The notes under the pieces were generated by a model. The model worked only from the letters and a program-made list of their open reading frames with translations, had not been told where the DNA came from and ran no database searches. This document shows positions 16,097 through 23,514 of a stretch of DNA of 54,323 nt, one piece after another. The stretch spans positions 1 through 54,323 of the forward strand of contig JAGCBE010000251.1 of assembly GCA_017652345.1 (NCBI GenBank). Direction: 5' to 3'. Made by a program: the position numbers and the translations under genes. Each line of letters starts with the position of its first letter. The first letter of the stretch is position 1. Source of the stretch: Methanobrevibacter sp. (GTDB lineage: Archaea; Methanobacteriota; Methanobacteria; Methanobacteriales; Methanobacteriaceae).

Positions 16097-16312
16097 ATGC
16101 CAAAGTATGTAGGTGAAGGTTATAGAGAAATGTATTGGCAGCGTAATGGAAGATGGTTCCACGGTTTAAGTAATGGAAAATCTTTTGATACATTGGAAGA
16201 TGCCAAACAAGATTATGCAGCAAATCATAGTGGTCTTGGAATAGCTGGTGTAATAGCTATACTTATATGTTTGTTTGGTGTAATTTGTATGACAATTGCT
16301 TTTGTTGGATAA
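16097..16312 (+). CDS. Small membrane protein (71 aa)
   Basis: A soluble aromatic N-terminal part (MYWQRNGRWFHGLSNGKSF) is followed by a membrane segment (about residues 48-70). The ATG is used; a GTG at 16082 has no better ribosome site. The pattern 'W-x-G-x-S-F-D-T-L-E-D-A' resembles the protein at 31060-31404. Confidence 0.68.
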   Translation: MPKYVGEGYREMYWQRNGRWFHGLSNGKSFDTLEDAKQDYAANHSGLGIAGVIAILICLFGVICMTIAFVG

Positions 16313-16315
16313 AAT

Positions 16316-16453
16316 ATGTCTGCTATATTTTTAATTTTGACTTGTGTGCTATTCATTATAATGCTGGTAATTGCGTATCGTAGTGAAGATGATTTTTGTA
16401 GACCAATAAAATACAAAAGAGAAATTGAAAAAGAAAGGAATAAAAATGAATGA
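16316..16453 (+). CDS. Small membrane protein (45 aa)
   Basis: This short ORF starts three bases after the previous stop. Residues 3-21 are one membrane segment; the C-terminal half is highly charged and ends in a basic helix (YKREIEKERNKNE). AAGGA in its last codons serves the next gene, which it overlaps. Function is unknown. Confidence 0.6.
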   Translation: MSAIFLILTCVLFIIMLVIAYRSEDDFCRPIKYKREIEKERNKNE

Positions 16454-16655
16454 AACATATCGCAGTCTTTGTAGAATGAGAATTGCGTATGCTCAAGCCC
16501 AACTCTCACTGCTTGAAATGGATACCGATAGTGTAAATCCATTTTGTACAATGGATAAATTCATTAAACTAACTGATTTTTGGAATAAAGTAAAAACATA
16601 TTGGGAAAACAAATTAAAATATAATATATTTCATACTGGTAAATATAAGGAATAA
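16446..16655 (+). CDS. Unknown helical protein (69 aa)
   Basis: The start is the ATG six bases after AAGGA; a TTG at 16425 overlaps the ribosome site region. The protein is a basic helical bundle candidate (YRSLCRMRIAYAQAQLSLL). Function is unknown. Confidence 0.68.
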   Translation: MNETYRSLCRMRIAYAQAQLSLLEMDTDSVNPFCTMDKFIKLTDFWNKVKTYWENKLKYNIFHTGKYKE

Positions 16656-16661
16656 CGAATT

Positions 16662-17000
16662 ATGAAATATTTAAAAATTGAAAAGTTTTGGAGAGTATGG
16701 GATAAAGACCCTGAATGGATGCTTGTAAATAAGGCAGGCAGAGTAGTAAAAGTTGATGATTGGTACACTAAAGAAATGCTTGAAAAAGAAATTGAAGAAA
16801 ACATTAGAATATTTCGTTATCTAGCAAAATATAGTGAATCAGCTAAATGGTTACAAGTTAATTCACCTGACGAAATCCCAGATGATTTATTTCAAGTAGT
16901 TACTTATGATGAACAGAAATGTATAGAACAAGGTATTATAGAATTTAAGACTGAAGAAGAATATAACAAAATTTTTTATCCAAGTGGAAAGGTAATATGA
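16662..17000 (+). CDS. Unknown protein (112 aa)
   Basis: This protein is rich in Trp and Glu, begins MKYLKIEKFWRVWDKD and has a long helix near residues 38-60. It overlaps the next gene as ATGA. No family is recognised. Confidence 0.7.
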   Translation: MKYLKIEKFWRVWDKDPEWMLVNKAGRVVKVDDWYTKEMLEKEIEENIRIFRYLAKYSESAKWLQVNSPDEIPDDLFQVVTYDEQKCIEQGIIEFKTEEEYNKIFYPSGKVI

Positions 17001-17374
17001 CACAGAAACAAATAACAGATATGCTTTATAATGGTCTAAGCTACGAATATGCGGCTAATAACTATGACCGTGACATTAGAACTTATGACCTTGAATTGTT
17101 CTTTGATAACCTTGATGGTGTTTGTATTGAAGATGAACAACAACCAGGCTATATGAATTTCAAGGATTATCTTGAAGTCAATGAATTGACTGAAAAGAAA
17201 TTCTTTGACAAGTGGTTGAGCATTATTAGGGAAACCAAGGAAGGACAAAAGTATATTAACAAGGTTCTTGATTATCAAAACAATGATGTCGGTGAATATA
17301 TTGGTTTTGAAAGAGCCAAGAAATATACTGACGATGAAATTAAAGAATTTTTTAGAAATTGTTGGTATTCATAA
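16997..17374 (+). CDS. Unknown acidic protein (125 aa)
   Basis: This acidic, Tyr-rich protein, probably helical, overlaps both neighbours (ATGA upstream, TAATG downstream). One element, NYDRDIRTYDLELFFDNLDG, lies near residues 22-41. No domain is recognised. Confidence 0.7.
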   Translation: MTQKQITDMLYNGLSYEYAANNYDRDIRTYDLELFFDNLDGVCIEDEQQPGYMNFKDYLEVNELTEKKFFDKWLSIIRETKEGQKYINKVLDYQNNDVGEYIGFERAKKYTDDEIKEFFRNCWYS

Positions 17375-17646
17375 TGACTAGAGAAGAATTGCCCGATATG
17401 ATTCCGATACCTATTGACAGGTATGCTCTCATACATAATGACCATTGGTTTACCGACCACTGCTATCAAAGACATTCAGTAAGTATCATTGCCGAAGTGC
17501 ATTATTTTCCGTATAGCGGTCATTACGGAATAAAGTTCATCAACGGTATTCAGACATCATGCCCGTTGGACGAACTGCTGACCGCCAAGGTAGTCAAAGA
17601 CGGTGACCCTGGTACACCAAAATACAGAAAAGAACATGGGATATAA
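17374..17646 (+). CDS. Unknown protein with GC-richer codons (90 aa)
   Basis: The ATG overlaps the previous stop (TAATG). The protein is rich in His, Pro and Tyr, with short beta-like stretches (VSIIAEVHYFPYSGHYGIKF). Its codons (GAC, CCG, ACC, GGT) are richer in G and C than those of its neighbours, which suggests a separate origin. No family is recognised. Confidence 0.68.
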   Translation: MTREELPDMIPIPIDRYALIHNDHWFTDHCYQRHSVSIIAEVHYFPYSGHYGIKFINGIQTSCPLDELLTAKVVKDGDPGTPKYRKEHGI

Positions 17647-17650
17647 CATA

Positions 17651-17989
17651 ATGAAGTATTTAGTAAGTTTAACATTTAGATATATTGAAAGTAATCATGA
17701 AACTTATTGTATTTTAGATGAAGAAGAATACAATGAATACAAACAATTCTTTTGTGTAGATTGTAAACCATTAATTGAAAGTGGTGAAGGTTTCGGAGAA
17801 GATGGTCAAATTGAAGGTGAACCAGAAATTACGATTGAAGAAATTGCTTGGAGTCTTGAAAACGCCGTAGAAGTAACACCTGAAATAGAAAAAGCAATAA
17901 ATGTGCTCCATTCTATTTTACCATCACAGACTTATGCTTTACAAGATATAAAACAAGAAATTTTGAATAATAATTATTTGGAGGAATAA
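17651..17989 (+). CDS. Unknown acidic protein (112 aa)
   Basis: The start is placed at the ATG at 17651, just after the previous gene. The protein is strongly acidic, with an alpha/beta first half (KYLVSLTFRYIES) and a helical C-terminus. A C-x-x-C pair (FFCVDCKPL) lies near residue 36. Function is unknown. Confidence 0.7.
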   Translation: MKYLVSLTFRYIESNHETYCILDEEEYNEYKQFFCVDCKPLIESGEGFGEDGQIEGEPEITIEEIAWSLENAVEVTPEIEKAINVLHSILPSQTYALQDIKQEILNNNYLEE

Positions 17990-17991
17990 AA

Positions 17992-18243
17992 ATGAAGATA
18001 CCCAGCACATTCAAACCAAAGCAGTTGCTTTTCATTTACATTTATGCTCTTTTATTTCTCATAGAAGTTGAGTATTTCATTTTGGTAGGTCTTATCTACC
18101 TTGCATGCCAGTTAATAGGTCTCCAATTCAATTGGGGTGGTGCTACTATCATTGCTATTGTCGGTATTATTCTTATAAACTTAATGAAAAAGAAATCAAC
18201 TGAAGAAGAAACAGACAACGAAGACGAAGAAAGTGAAGATTAA
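17992..18243 (+). CDS. Two-segment membrane protein with acidic tail (83 aa)
   Basis: GAGGA precedes the ATG. Two hydrophobic segments (about residues 11-40 and 48-66) are followed by a basic KKK and a run of Glu and Asp to the end. Both termini are likely cytoplasmic. It is one of many tiny membrane proteins in this region; function is unknown. Confidence 0.7.
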   Translation: MKIPSTFKPKQLLFIYIYALLFLIEVEYFILVGLIYLACQLIGLQFNWGGATIIAIVGIILINLMKKKSTEEETDNEDEESED

Positions 18244-18254
18244 GAAGGTAAAAG

Positions 18255-18632
18255 ATGACATTAGAAGAATTAAAAAAATACAAAGATGGGATTTGTTTAG
18301 GATATTCTACTATTGGATATTTGTTGAAGAATGTTTTTCCATTTAATTCAATAGAACCAAATGATGTTAGATATGTTCAGTTGAGAAGTTATAAAGATTT
18401 TGGTGATTCTAAAGTATATCCATTACTAATGTATTTCAAAAATGAAAGTAGAGAAGGTATTTTATGCCGACCAATGATTTATAAAAATAACTTACTAAGT
18501 CCAATAGGTTTGTTACATACAAACAATGATAAACTAATGGTTTATATAGCAAAAACTGAGTTTATGCCAATAGAAACTGACATAAATTCAATTTATGAAT
18601 ATAAACGAGAACCAATAATACTAAATAGGTAA
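18255..18632 (+). CDS. Unknown protein (125 aa)
   Basis: This mixed alpha/beta protein opens TLEELKKYKDGICLG, which resembles the helical openings of the KDF family, but it lacks the KDF tail. The middle is Tyr-rich. It sits in a run of co-directional small genes. Confidence 0.68.
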   Translation: MTLEELKKYKDGICLGYSTIGYLLKNVFPFNSIEPNDVRYVQLRSYKDFGDSKVYPLLMYFKNESREGILCRPMIYKNNLLSPIGLLHTNNDKLMVYIAKTEFMPIETDINSIYEYKREPIILNR

Positions 18633-18634
18633 AA

Positions 18635-18838
18635 ATGACCCGTGAAGAATTTAAACAACAAGAGTCTGAAGAAATTGAACGAATCTGTACTGAATGTCCT
18701 AACTATATGGATGATAATTCAACGGATTCAAGAATAGCAAATTCAATGTTAGCAAAATTCTATTCTAGAATAATTGAACAGATGTTCAATGAAGCTGACG
18801 AAGCAAAGAAGTGTATTGAAATCGGAACTTTGAACTAA
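18635..18838 (+). CDS. Unknown helical protein (67 aa)
   Basis: This is a short acidic helical protein with a C-x-x-C pair (ERICTECPNYM). It starts two bases after the previous stop. Function is unknown. Confidence 0.65.
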   Translation: MTREEFKQQESEEIERICTECPNYMDDNSTDSRIANSMLAKFYSRIIEQMFNEADEAKKCIEIGTLN

Positions 18839-18856
18839 ATTTGAGAAGAACTAACT

Positions 18857-19246
18857 ATGAAAGATATCATTTGTTTGGCTTTAATACTTGTTTTCATTGG
18901 TGGCCTTTTCAATTTATTTGTTGCTGCTGAAGTGGAAACTTCATATTGGTATGAATATAGATTACCTTATAATGTTCAACAATATTTAGCCATTATTATT
19001 TTCTTTTTATTATTCATTCCAGAGGGAATTGGTTTATATTATATGAAGAAATATTCTGATAAAGAAAGCGATTTAAGAAATAGAACTACTTATATGATTG
19101 AAATGCCAAATGGAAATAGTTGTGAAGGTACATTTTATTCAGGTAAGAACTCACCAATATCAGTGTATTGTGTTGATGGTAGAAAATTCGTAGTAAATGG
19201 AATTGAAGTCAAATATAAGATGATTGACCATAAGAGGGTTTATTAA
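18857..19246 (+). CDS. Two-segment membrane protein (129 aa)
   Basis: Residues 2-25 and 44-66 are hydrophobic segments, and the C-terminal half is a soluble beta-like domain (YMIEMPNGNSCEGTFYSG). It overlaps the next membrane-protein gene as TAATG, and the two may work as a pair. Function is unknown. Confidence 0.7.
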   Translation: MKDIICLALILVFIGGLFNLFVAAEVETSYWYEYRLPYNVQQYLAIIIFFLLFIPEGIGLYYMKKYSDKESDLRNRTTYMIEMPNGNSCEGTFYSGKNSPISVYCVDGRKFVVNGIEVKYKMIDHKRVY

Positions 19247-19614
19247 TGATGTTATTTTTATATGTTCTTATTGCAATAGCTGGTATAGTGATTATACCAA
19301 CATTAGTATTTACATTCATTGATATTATTTTGGATGCAGGTATAAATCCGTTTATTCATTTGGAATTTCTGCACACTTTGATTGTGTTTCCTATTATGTT
19401 AGGTTTTATTCATTTGAGATTTGATATACAGAAAAGAGACAAAATGTATTTTTACCTTTTTGCATTTACAGACTATGAAGAAAAAATCATCAAGAAAATG
19501 GGTTACAGATTTGAAGAAGATATAGATTTTTACGAAGTACAGAATGTATTTGGTGCTAAACGAGAAAGTGTATCTTGTACAACAACTGTTTACAATAAGG
19601 TTAAAGAAGAATGA
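19246..19614 (+). CDS. Two-segment membrane protein (122 aa)
   Basis: Two long hydrophobic stretches (about residues 2-28 and 40-62) precede a basic soluble C-terminus. It is translationally linked to its neighbours (TAATG upstream, ATGA downstream). No family is recognised. Confidence 0.7.
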   Translation: MMLFLYVLIAIAGIVIIPTLVFTFIDIILDAGINPFIHLEFLHTLIVFPIMLGFIHLRFDIQKRDKMYFYLFAFTDYEEKIIKKMGYRFEEDIDFYEVQNVFGAKRESVSCTTTVYNKVKEE

Positions 19615-20102
19615 AACTTTCTATTATTGAAACAAAAGGTTTATATTTTATAAACAGAATAAATAACCGTGGTGAAAAATCTCATTGTGTCTGGGAATAT
19701 AAGTGGAAAACCCCACATGAATACTCACAGAACTATGATGACAGACTTGGCTATCACTCATTAGCATTGGCTGAAGACGCTTATAAACATCTCAAAGAAT
19801 GGTATGAAAAACCAAAATTTGTAAAATTAAAAGAAGAAAATATTGATGAATGTATAACATTAGATGTGAGTAAGAAATTAAACAATAAAAACATTTCTAT
19901 GCCACTTTTGCCATTTGTTCCTGAACATTTGGAATACTTAAAAGATGGCAAACAAATCTTGGTCAAATTAAAAAATGGCGAATGGGACTTAGTGGATTAT
20001 ACAGATGATGTATTTCAAAGTATTGACCGTGAAACTATTTGGCATAGTGATGATATAGAATTTTGGGCTTATTTACCTAAATTAAATGAAAATAAGAAAT
20101 AG
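19611..20102 (+). CDS. Unknown protein, possibly DUF551-like at the C-terminus (163 aa)
   Basis: The first half is basic and aromatic. The C-terminal 55 residues (GKQILVKLKNGEWDLVDYTD, then W and a final FWAYLP) have the spacing of DUF551-like phage proteins, which end in a W-x-x-L-P motif. That link is tentative. It begins as an ATGA overlap. Confidence 0.68.
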   Translation: MKLSIIETKGLYFINRINNRGEKSHCVWEYKWKTPHEYSQNYDDRLGYHSLALAEDAYKHLKEWYEKPKFVKLKEENIDECITLDVSKKLNNKNISMPLLPFVPEHLEYLKDGKQILVKLKNGEWDLVDYTDDVFQSIDRETIWHSDDIEFWAYLPKLNENKK

Positions 20103-20119
20103 AGAAAAGGAAAAAACAA

Positions 20120-20332
20120 ATGAACGAAATTTATGTTTTGATTACACAGCCTCATTATACCCATTACGATTTCTATAAGACTGAAAAAGAAGCGATGGAT
20201 GTTAAAGAACAAGTCAAAAAGTTTGACCCAAAATCTTATGCAGAAGTTGAAAAATGGGACATGATTCAATTTGCTAATTGGGTATCAAAAAATTTGCAAG
20301 TATTAAATATGAGTCCATATCATATAGGTTAA
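20120..20332 (+). CDS. Unknown small protein (70 aa)
   Basis: AAGGA lies upstream. The protein begins with a beta-like stretch (EIYVLITQPHYTHYDFYKTE) followed by a helix, a layout common in small phage proteins that read 'Y-x-T-x-x-E-A'. Function is unknown. Confidence 0.65.
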   Translation: MNEIYVLITQPHYTHYDFYKTEKEAMDVKEQVKKFDPKSYAEVEKWDMIQFANWVSKNLQVLNMSPYHIG

Positions 20333-20335
20333 CTT

Positions 20336-20581
20336 ATGAATAATCTTGAATACGAAAAACAAAAAGAAGAACTAGAAAAAGAATTTACTTTGAAAAAAGG
20401 TAAATTGGCTGAAGAATACCTTAAAGAACATGGTGTTCTTGACGAAAATGGCAGACCAATAATGTTTAGAAGTTATACTGACATGCATATGGAAGATTTG
20501 ATTAATTTGAGAGATAAATTAAGATGCTTAATGGAAGCAATTGATACTCAAATCAAATATAAAAGATATGATAATTTTTAA
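20336..20581 (+). CDS. Unknown helical protein (81 aa)
   Basis: The N-terminal 30 residues form a strongly charged helix (KQKEELEKEFTLKKGKL), probably a coiled coil. The ELEKEF within it resembles the KDF tail, but lies at the wrong end. Function is unknown. Confidence 0.65.
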   Translation: MNNLEYEKQKEELEKEFTLKKGKLAEEYLKEHGVLDENGRPIMFRSYTDMHMEDLINLRDKLRCLMEAIDTQIKYKRYDNF

Positions 20582-20593
20582 GGAGAGATTAAT

Positions 20594-20914
20594 ATGAAAC
20601 TATCAAAAACTTATACTGTACATTGGAATGTACCAAATATAAATTCTAATACATTCTTTGCTGGTGTATATAAAGAATTTCATTCATTGAAAGAAGCCAT
20701 TGATTTTATTGAAAGTGGTAAGCAATTAGAAGATTGTATATATCCAATTCAAGTAAATTCTGAAGACTGGGATGTTGAAATTGAATATGTCTACACCAAA
20801 GAAGACGAAAACGGTCGTGAATGTAGAACTAGGACACAGCCTTGGAAGAAATGGAAGGAAGAGCTAGAAGCATTAGAACTAGACAAACAGACACAGAATC
20901 CTCCAACGAAATAG
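20594..20914 (+). CDS. Unknown small protein (106 aa)
   Basis: AAGGAG precedes the ATG. A beta-helix-beta layout (TYTVHWNVPN, then FHSLKEAIDFIESG) is followed by a charged C-terminus with many Trp and Glu. It is the last gene before the terminator at 21014. Confidence 0.7.
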   Translation: MKLSKTYTVHWNVPNINSNTFFAGVYKEFHSLKEAIDFIESGKQLEDCIYPIQVNSEDWDVEIEYVYTKEDENGRECRTRTQPWKKWKEELEALELDKQTQNPPTK

Positions 20915-21013
20915 GCGTTCAGACAGTCTATCTGTTGAAGATGGTATATTGTTATTCCTGATAGCTTAACACGCTTATCTGCAAAATACTGATAAAAACC
21001 TGTTATAGGAAAG
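20915..21013 (+). other. Non-coding stretch before terminator and late promoter
   Basis: No ORF of any size, tRNA arms or long repeats are visible. It ends in a strong terminator, so it is either the 3' end of the upstream mRNA or a small RNA. Partial pairing around GATAGCTTAACACGCTTATC is weak. Confidence 0.4.
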
Positions 21014-21040
21014 ACCATTCTCTAGTAGAATGGTTTTTTT
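21014..21040 (+). terminator. Rho-independent terminator
   Basis: An eight-base stem (ACCATTCT with AGAATGGT), a five-base loop and a run of seven T. The last T is also the first base of the TATAAATA box that follows. Confidence 0.85.
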
Positions 21041-21047
21041 ATAAATA
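21040..21047 (+). promoter_or_regulatory. T4-type late promoter (TATAAATA)
   Basis: This is an exact match to the T4 late promoter core, directly after a terminator and 19 bases before an ATG with AAGAGG upstream. It drives the five-gene leader-peptide cassette, which points to late expression of those genes. Confidence 0.75.
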
Positions 21048-21066
21048 TACTATAAGAGGTTTTATT

Positions 21067-21516
21067 ATGGAATTAAAAGAAGCTAAAGAAATTTTGAAAT
21101 TAAATGGGTATCTATTGGAAAATGCTTCATTGATGGCATATCATATAAGTCCATTCAAGTTTGATAAATTCAAGATATCTTCTAAAAGTGGTATGGGAAC
21201 TAATTTCTATGGTAATGGTATATACTTGACTTTTGATAAAAATGTAATAGAACATTACATAAATCTAATGAAAGAAGAATATGATAATCTTTATGTCTAT
21301 AAGGTAGAAATTTCAAATACAGCAAATATAATTGATGAATCAGATATAGTAGAATACATTACTGACGATGTTGAAGAAATTGACCCAACGGAAATATCCG
21401 AAACCTTGAAAGAAAATGGCGTTGATGGTGTTAAATACTGGAATGAAGAAGATGGTAATTCTATCGTGATATTTGATGAAAATAAGATAAATATACTTGA
21501 TATTAAAGGAGAATAA
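21067..21516 (+). CDS. ADP-ribosyltransferase-like protein with putative capsid-targeting leader
   Basis: Residues 1-18 (MELKEAKEILKLNGYLLE) are the leader shared by five genes and end in L-L-E. The rest looks like an ART-PolyVal type ADP-ribosyltransferase: YHISPFKFDKF with His26, GNGIYLTFDKNVIEHY with Tyr53, YVYKVEI, and the closing GVDGVKYW and SIVIFDENKINI. The third catalytic residue is not clear. ADP-ribosyltransferases modify proteins or nucleic acids using NAD. The late promoter and leader suggest it is packaged in the head and injected, as T4 Alt is; that is inference. Confidence 0.78.
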   Translation: MELKEAKEILKLNGYLLENASLMAYHISPFKFDKFKISSKSGMGTNFYGNGIYLTFDKNVIEHYINLMKEEYDNLYVYKVEISNTANIIDESDIVEYITDDVEEIDPTEISETLKENGVDGVKYWNEEDGNSIVIFDENKINILDIKGE

Positions 21517-21517
21517 C

Positions 21518-21931
21518 ATGCAGCTAGATGAAGCCAAAGAATTATTAAAGAACAATGGATATCTTCTTGAAGATTTTGAAGAAGAGGTAGCAAGAAAAAG
21601 ATTAAATGAACTTGAAGGAACATTTGACATTCAAGGTGATGAAGCAAACTACTTTGATACAGGCTTCCCTTTCGCAAAGATTGAGCACGGTAGATTGATG
21701 CTTTATAGACCGGTTTCCGTAGAAATGCTTGACGGTGAAAATGTAAAGAAATTGAGTATTCCTTATGAATGGATTGATGTTACTGAATATGATGAAGAAT
21801 CTTGGACTAAATCAACTAATTTTGTTGATGCATTTAGAAGAGGTGTAGACAATTTTGAGATTGGACTACAGATGAATAAAGAAGAACTAAAAAAGAAATT
21901 AAAAGCAATTAATAAGTATTCTAAAATTTAA
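21518..21931 (+). CDS. Putative head-packaged protein with shared leader (137 aa)
   Basis: The leader MQLDEAKELLKNNGYLLE (residues 1-18) is shared with the neighbours. The start is the ATG after AAAGGAG; a TTG seven codons upstream lies in the previous gene. The mature part begins DFEEEVARKRLNELEG and is acidic, with a beta-like middle and a basic helical end. Its activity is unknown. The leader suggests removal by a prohead protease at L-L-E. Confidence 0.75.
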   Translation: MQLDEAKELLKNNGYLLEDFEEEVARKRLNELEGTFDIQGDEANYFDTGFPFAKIEHGRLMLYRPVSVEMLDGENVKKLSIPYEWIDVTEYDEESWTKSTNFVDAFRRGVDNFEIGLQMNKEELKKKLKAINKYSKI

Positions 21932-21946
21932 AGTATTGGAGTAAAT

Positions 21947-22315
21947 ATGAGATTAGAAGAAGCACAACAGATTTTGGAACAGAATGGTTATTTGCTAGAA
22001 ATGAATGGTTATTTTAGTAACTATAATGATTCTGATGTAGTTGAATTTTTAGATTCATTGAAAGAAACCTTAAATGATGCTGGTGCTGGATTTGTTGCTG
22101 AATACTTGGAAGATGCTACAGAACCTACATTAAGAGTAAGAAAAACTTGGAGAGGTTGTTGTTATGTAACATTTGATAAAACAGATGGAACTTATAATGT
22201 TAAAACACAAGTACCAAAAGAAATTATAAAATTGAAATCTCAACAGGTATCGCATTTAGTTCAATATTTAAAAGGAAAATCAGTACAATTTTTCTATCAA
22301 AAAAGTGTAGAGTAA
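21947..22315 (+). CDS. Putative head-packaged protein with shared leader (122 aa)
   Basis: The leader MRLEEAQQILEQNGYLLE is followed by a 104-residue body with an acidic first half and a beta-rich second half (RKTWRGCCYVTFDKTDGTY). GGAG precedes the ATG. No known enzyme is recognised. It is co-transcribed with its neighbours and two bases from the next gene. Confidence 0.75.
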   Translation: MRLEEAQQILEQNGYLLEMNGYFSNYNDSDVVEFLDSLKETLNDAGAGFVAEYLEDATEPTLRVRKTWRGCCYVTFDKTDGTYNVKTQVPKEIIKLKSQQVSHLVQYLKGKSVQFFYQKSVE

Positions 22316-22317
22316 TT

Positions 22318-22578
22318 ATGAAATTAGAAGAAGCACAACAGATTTTAAAGAATAATGGATTTTTGATTGAAGGTCTTGATTACTATATAAAATTTTATCA
22401 CGATGTATGGGATAAAATAGAGAATGACCCTTATTTTACAGAGTATTCGGATTTTTATAACGATGCCCTGATAAATGCTGTAAATAATCAAATTGACAAT
22501 TTAATTCAAGAATATTACGATAAAAGCATTGACCAAAACGTAGATGAATGTATTGAGTTTATTAAGAAAAAATTATAA
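22318..22578 (+). CDS. Putative head-packaged protein with shared leader (86 aa)
   Basis: The leader MKLEEAQQILKNNGFLIE ends in L-I-E. The body is short, acidic and helical (YYIKFYHDVWDKIENDPYF and a final helix). The size is similar to T4 internal proteins, but no sequence likeness to them is visible apart from the idea of a leader. Confidence 0.73.
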   Translation: MKLEEAQQILKNNGFLIEGLDYYIKFYHDVWDKIENDPYFTEYSDFYNDALINAVNNQIDNLIQEYYDKSIDQNVDECIEFIKKKL

Positions 22579-22587
22579 GGAGTTTAT

Positions 22588-22830
22588 ATGCAGTTAGACG
22601 AAGCCAAAAAGTTGTTGGAAGAGAACGATTATCTTGTAGAATCATACGATTATGTACAAGATTTTACAGGTAAAGTAATTACACCATTCACTGAAGTTAT
22701 AAATGATTTGAAAACAGGAGATATTGATACAGATAAAGCAATTAGAAAACTTGAAAAGATTAGAAGTGAAATGGAAAATACAAGAAATCTATTGAGAGCA
22801 TTTAGAACTATTGAATTACTTAAGAATTAA
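22588..22830 (+). CDS. Putative head-packaged protein with shared leader (80 aa)
   Basis: The leader MQLDEAKKLLEENDYLVE ends in L-V-E. The body is helical (KVITPFTEVINDLKTGD, then a charged coiled coil). AAGGAG lies upstream. It is the last gene of the cassette and its stop overlaps AATAAATA, a one-mismatch late promoter. Confidence 0.73.
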   Translation: MQLDEAKKLLEENDYLVESYDYVQDFTGKVITPFTEVINDLKTGDIDTDKAIRKLEKIRSEMENTRNLLRAFRTIELLKN

Positions 22831-22836
22831 TAAATA
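22829..22836 (+). promoter_or_regulatory. Late-promoter-like box (AATAAATA)
   Basis: One mismatch from TATAAATA, in the gap before the nucleotidyltransferase gene (22859). In such AT-rich DNA this could be chance. Confidence 0.35.
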
Positions 22837-22858
22837 AAACAATTGTGAGAGTGAAATT

Positions 22859-23320
22859 ATGATTGATAGCATAGAACAAATTTTTAAATTGAAAAAAGAA
22901 GGTAAAGTTATTGGCTTTACTGCATCCACATTTGACCTCGGCCCACATTCAGGACACGATGTAATGTTGATGGAAGCAAAACAAAGTTGTGACTTTCTAG
23001 TTGTTGCTTTAATGACTGACCCTACCATTTCAAGAAAAGAAAAGAATGCTCCCGTACAGACAACATTTGAAAGATGGATTCAAGCGTCTTCTAACCGTTA
23101 TATTGATATGATTATACCTTACGATACAGAACAAGACTTGGAAGATATGTTGAAGATTATTATGCCAGATGTTCGTTTCGTTGGTGAAGAATATAAGGGT
23201 AAACAGTTTACCGGTTCGGAAATTGAAGGAATTAAGATTGTTTACAATAAAAGACAACATTCGTTTAGTTCTAGTAGCCTTAGAAAAAGAGTTTGTGAGA
23301 AAAGAGAATGTATGAAGTAA
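22859..23320 (+). CDS. Cytidylyltransferase-like nucleotidyltransferase (153 aa)
   Basis: The nucleotidyltransferase signature is present: GFTASTFDLGPHSGHDVML with the H-x-G-H-like H30-S-G-H33, and SFSSSSLRKR near the C-terminus in the place of the I-S-S-T-x-I-R motif. The family includes glycerol-3-phosphate cytidylyltransferase and ADP-heptose synthase domains, which activate sugars or alcohols as nucleotides. Substrate is unknown. It leads the second sugar gene group, so it may supply an activated donor. Confidence 0.85.
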   Translation: MIDSIEQIFKLKKEGKVIGFTASTFDLGPHSGHDVMLMEAKQSCDFLVVALMTDPTISRKEKNAPVQTTFERWIQASSNRYIDMIIPYDTEQDLEDMLKIIMPDVRFVGEEYKGKQFTGSEIEGIKIVYNKRQHSFSSSSLRKRVCEKRECMK

Positions 23321-23514
23321 TAGAAAAGTGGCAGAAAGAAGATGGAGAATGGAAGATTATAGAAGTTCTTCCATTGTTTGAAGCCAATACATATATTAAG
23401 AATGAATTTTTGAAAACTAGAAATCTAATGAAGACTGAGAAAAGATTTACTGATGAAGAATTGTTAAAGTTTGTTGAATTAAATGTTAAATCTTTTGTGG
23501 ATGTGAATAAATGA
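23308..23514 (+). CDS. Small unknown protein in the glycan cassette (68 aa)
   Basis: This basic protein has a beta start (YEVIEKWQKEDGEWKIIEVL) and a helical end. It overlaps the previous gene by 13 bases and the next as ATGA, so it is translated with the glycosyltransferases. No domain is recognised. Confidence 0.65.
   Translation: MYEVIEKWQKEDGEWKIIEVLPLFEANTYIKNEFLKTRNLMKTEKRFTDEELLKFVELNVKSFVDVNK

Noticed and set aside
20915..21013. tRNA in the longest gap between genes
   Set aside because: No acceptor stem, T-loop (GTTCRA) or anticodon arm can be found.
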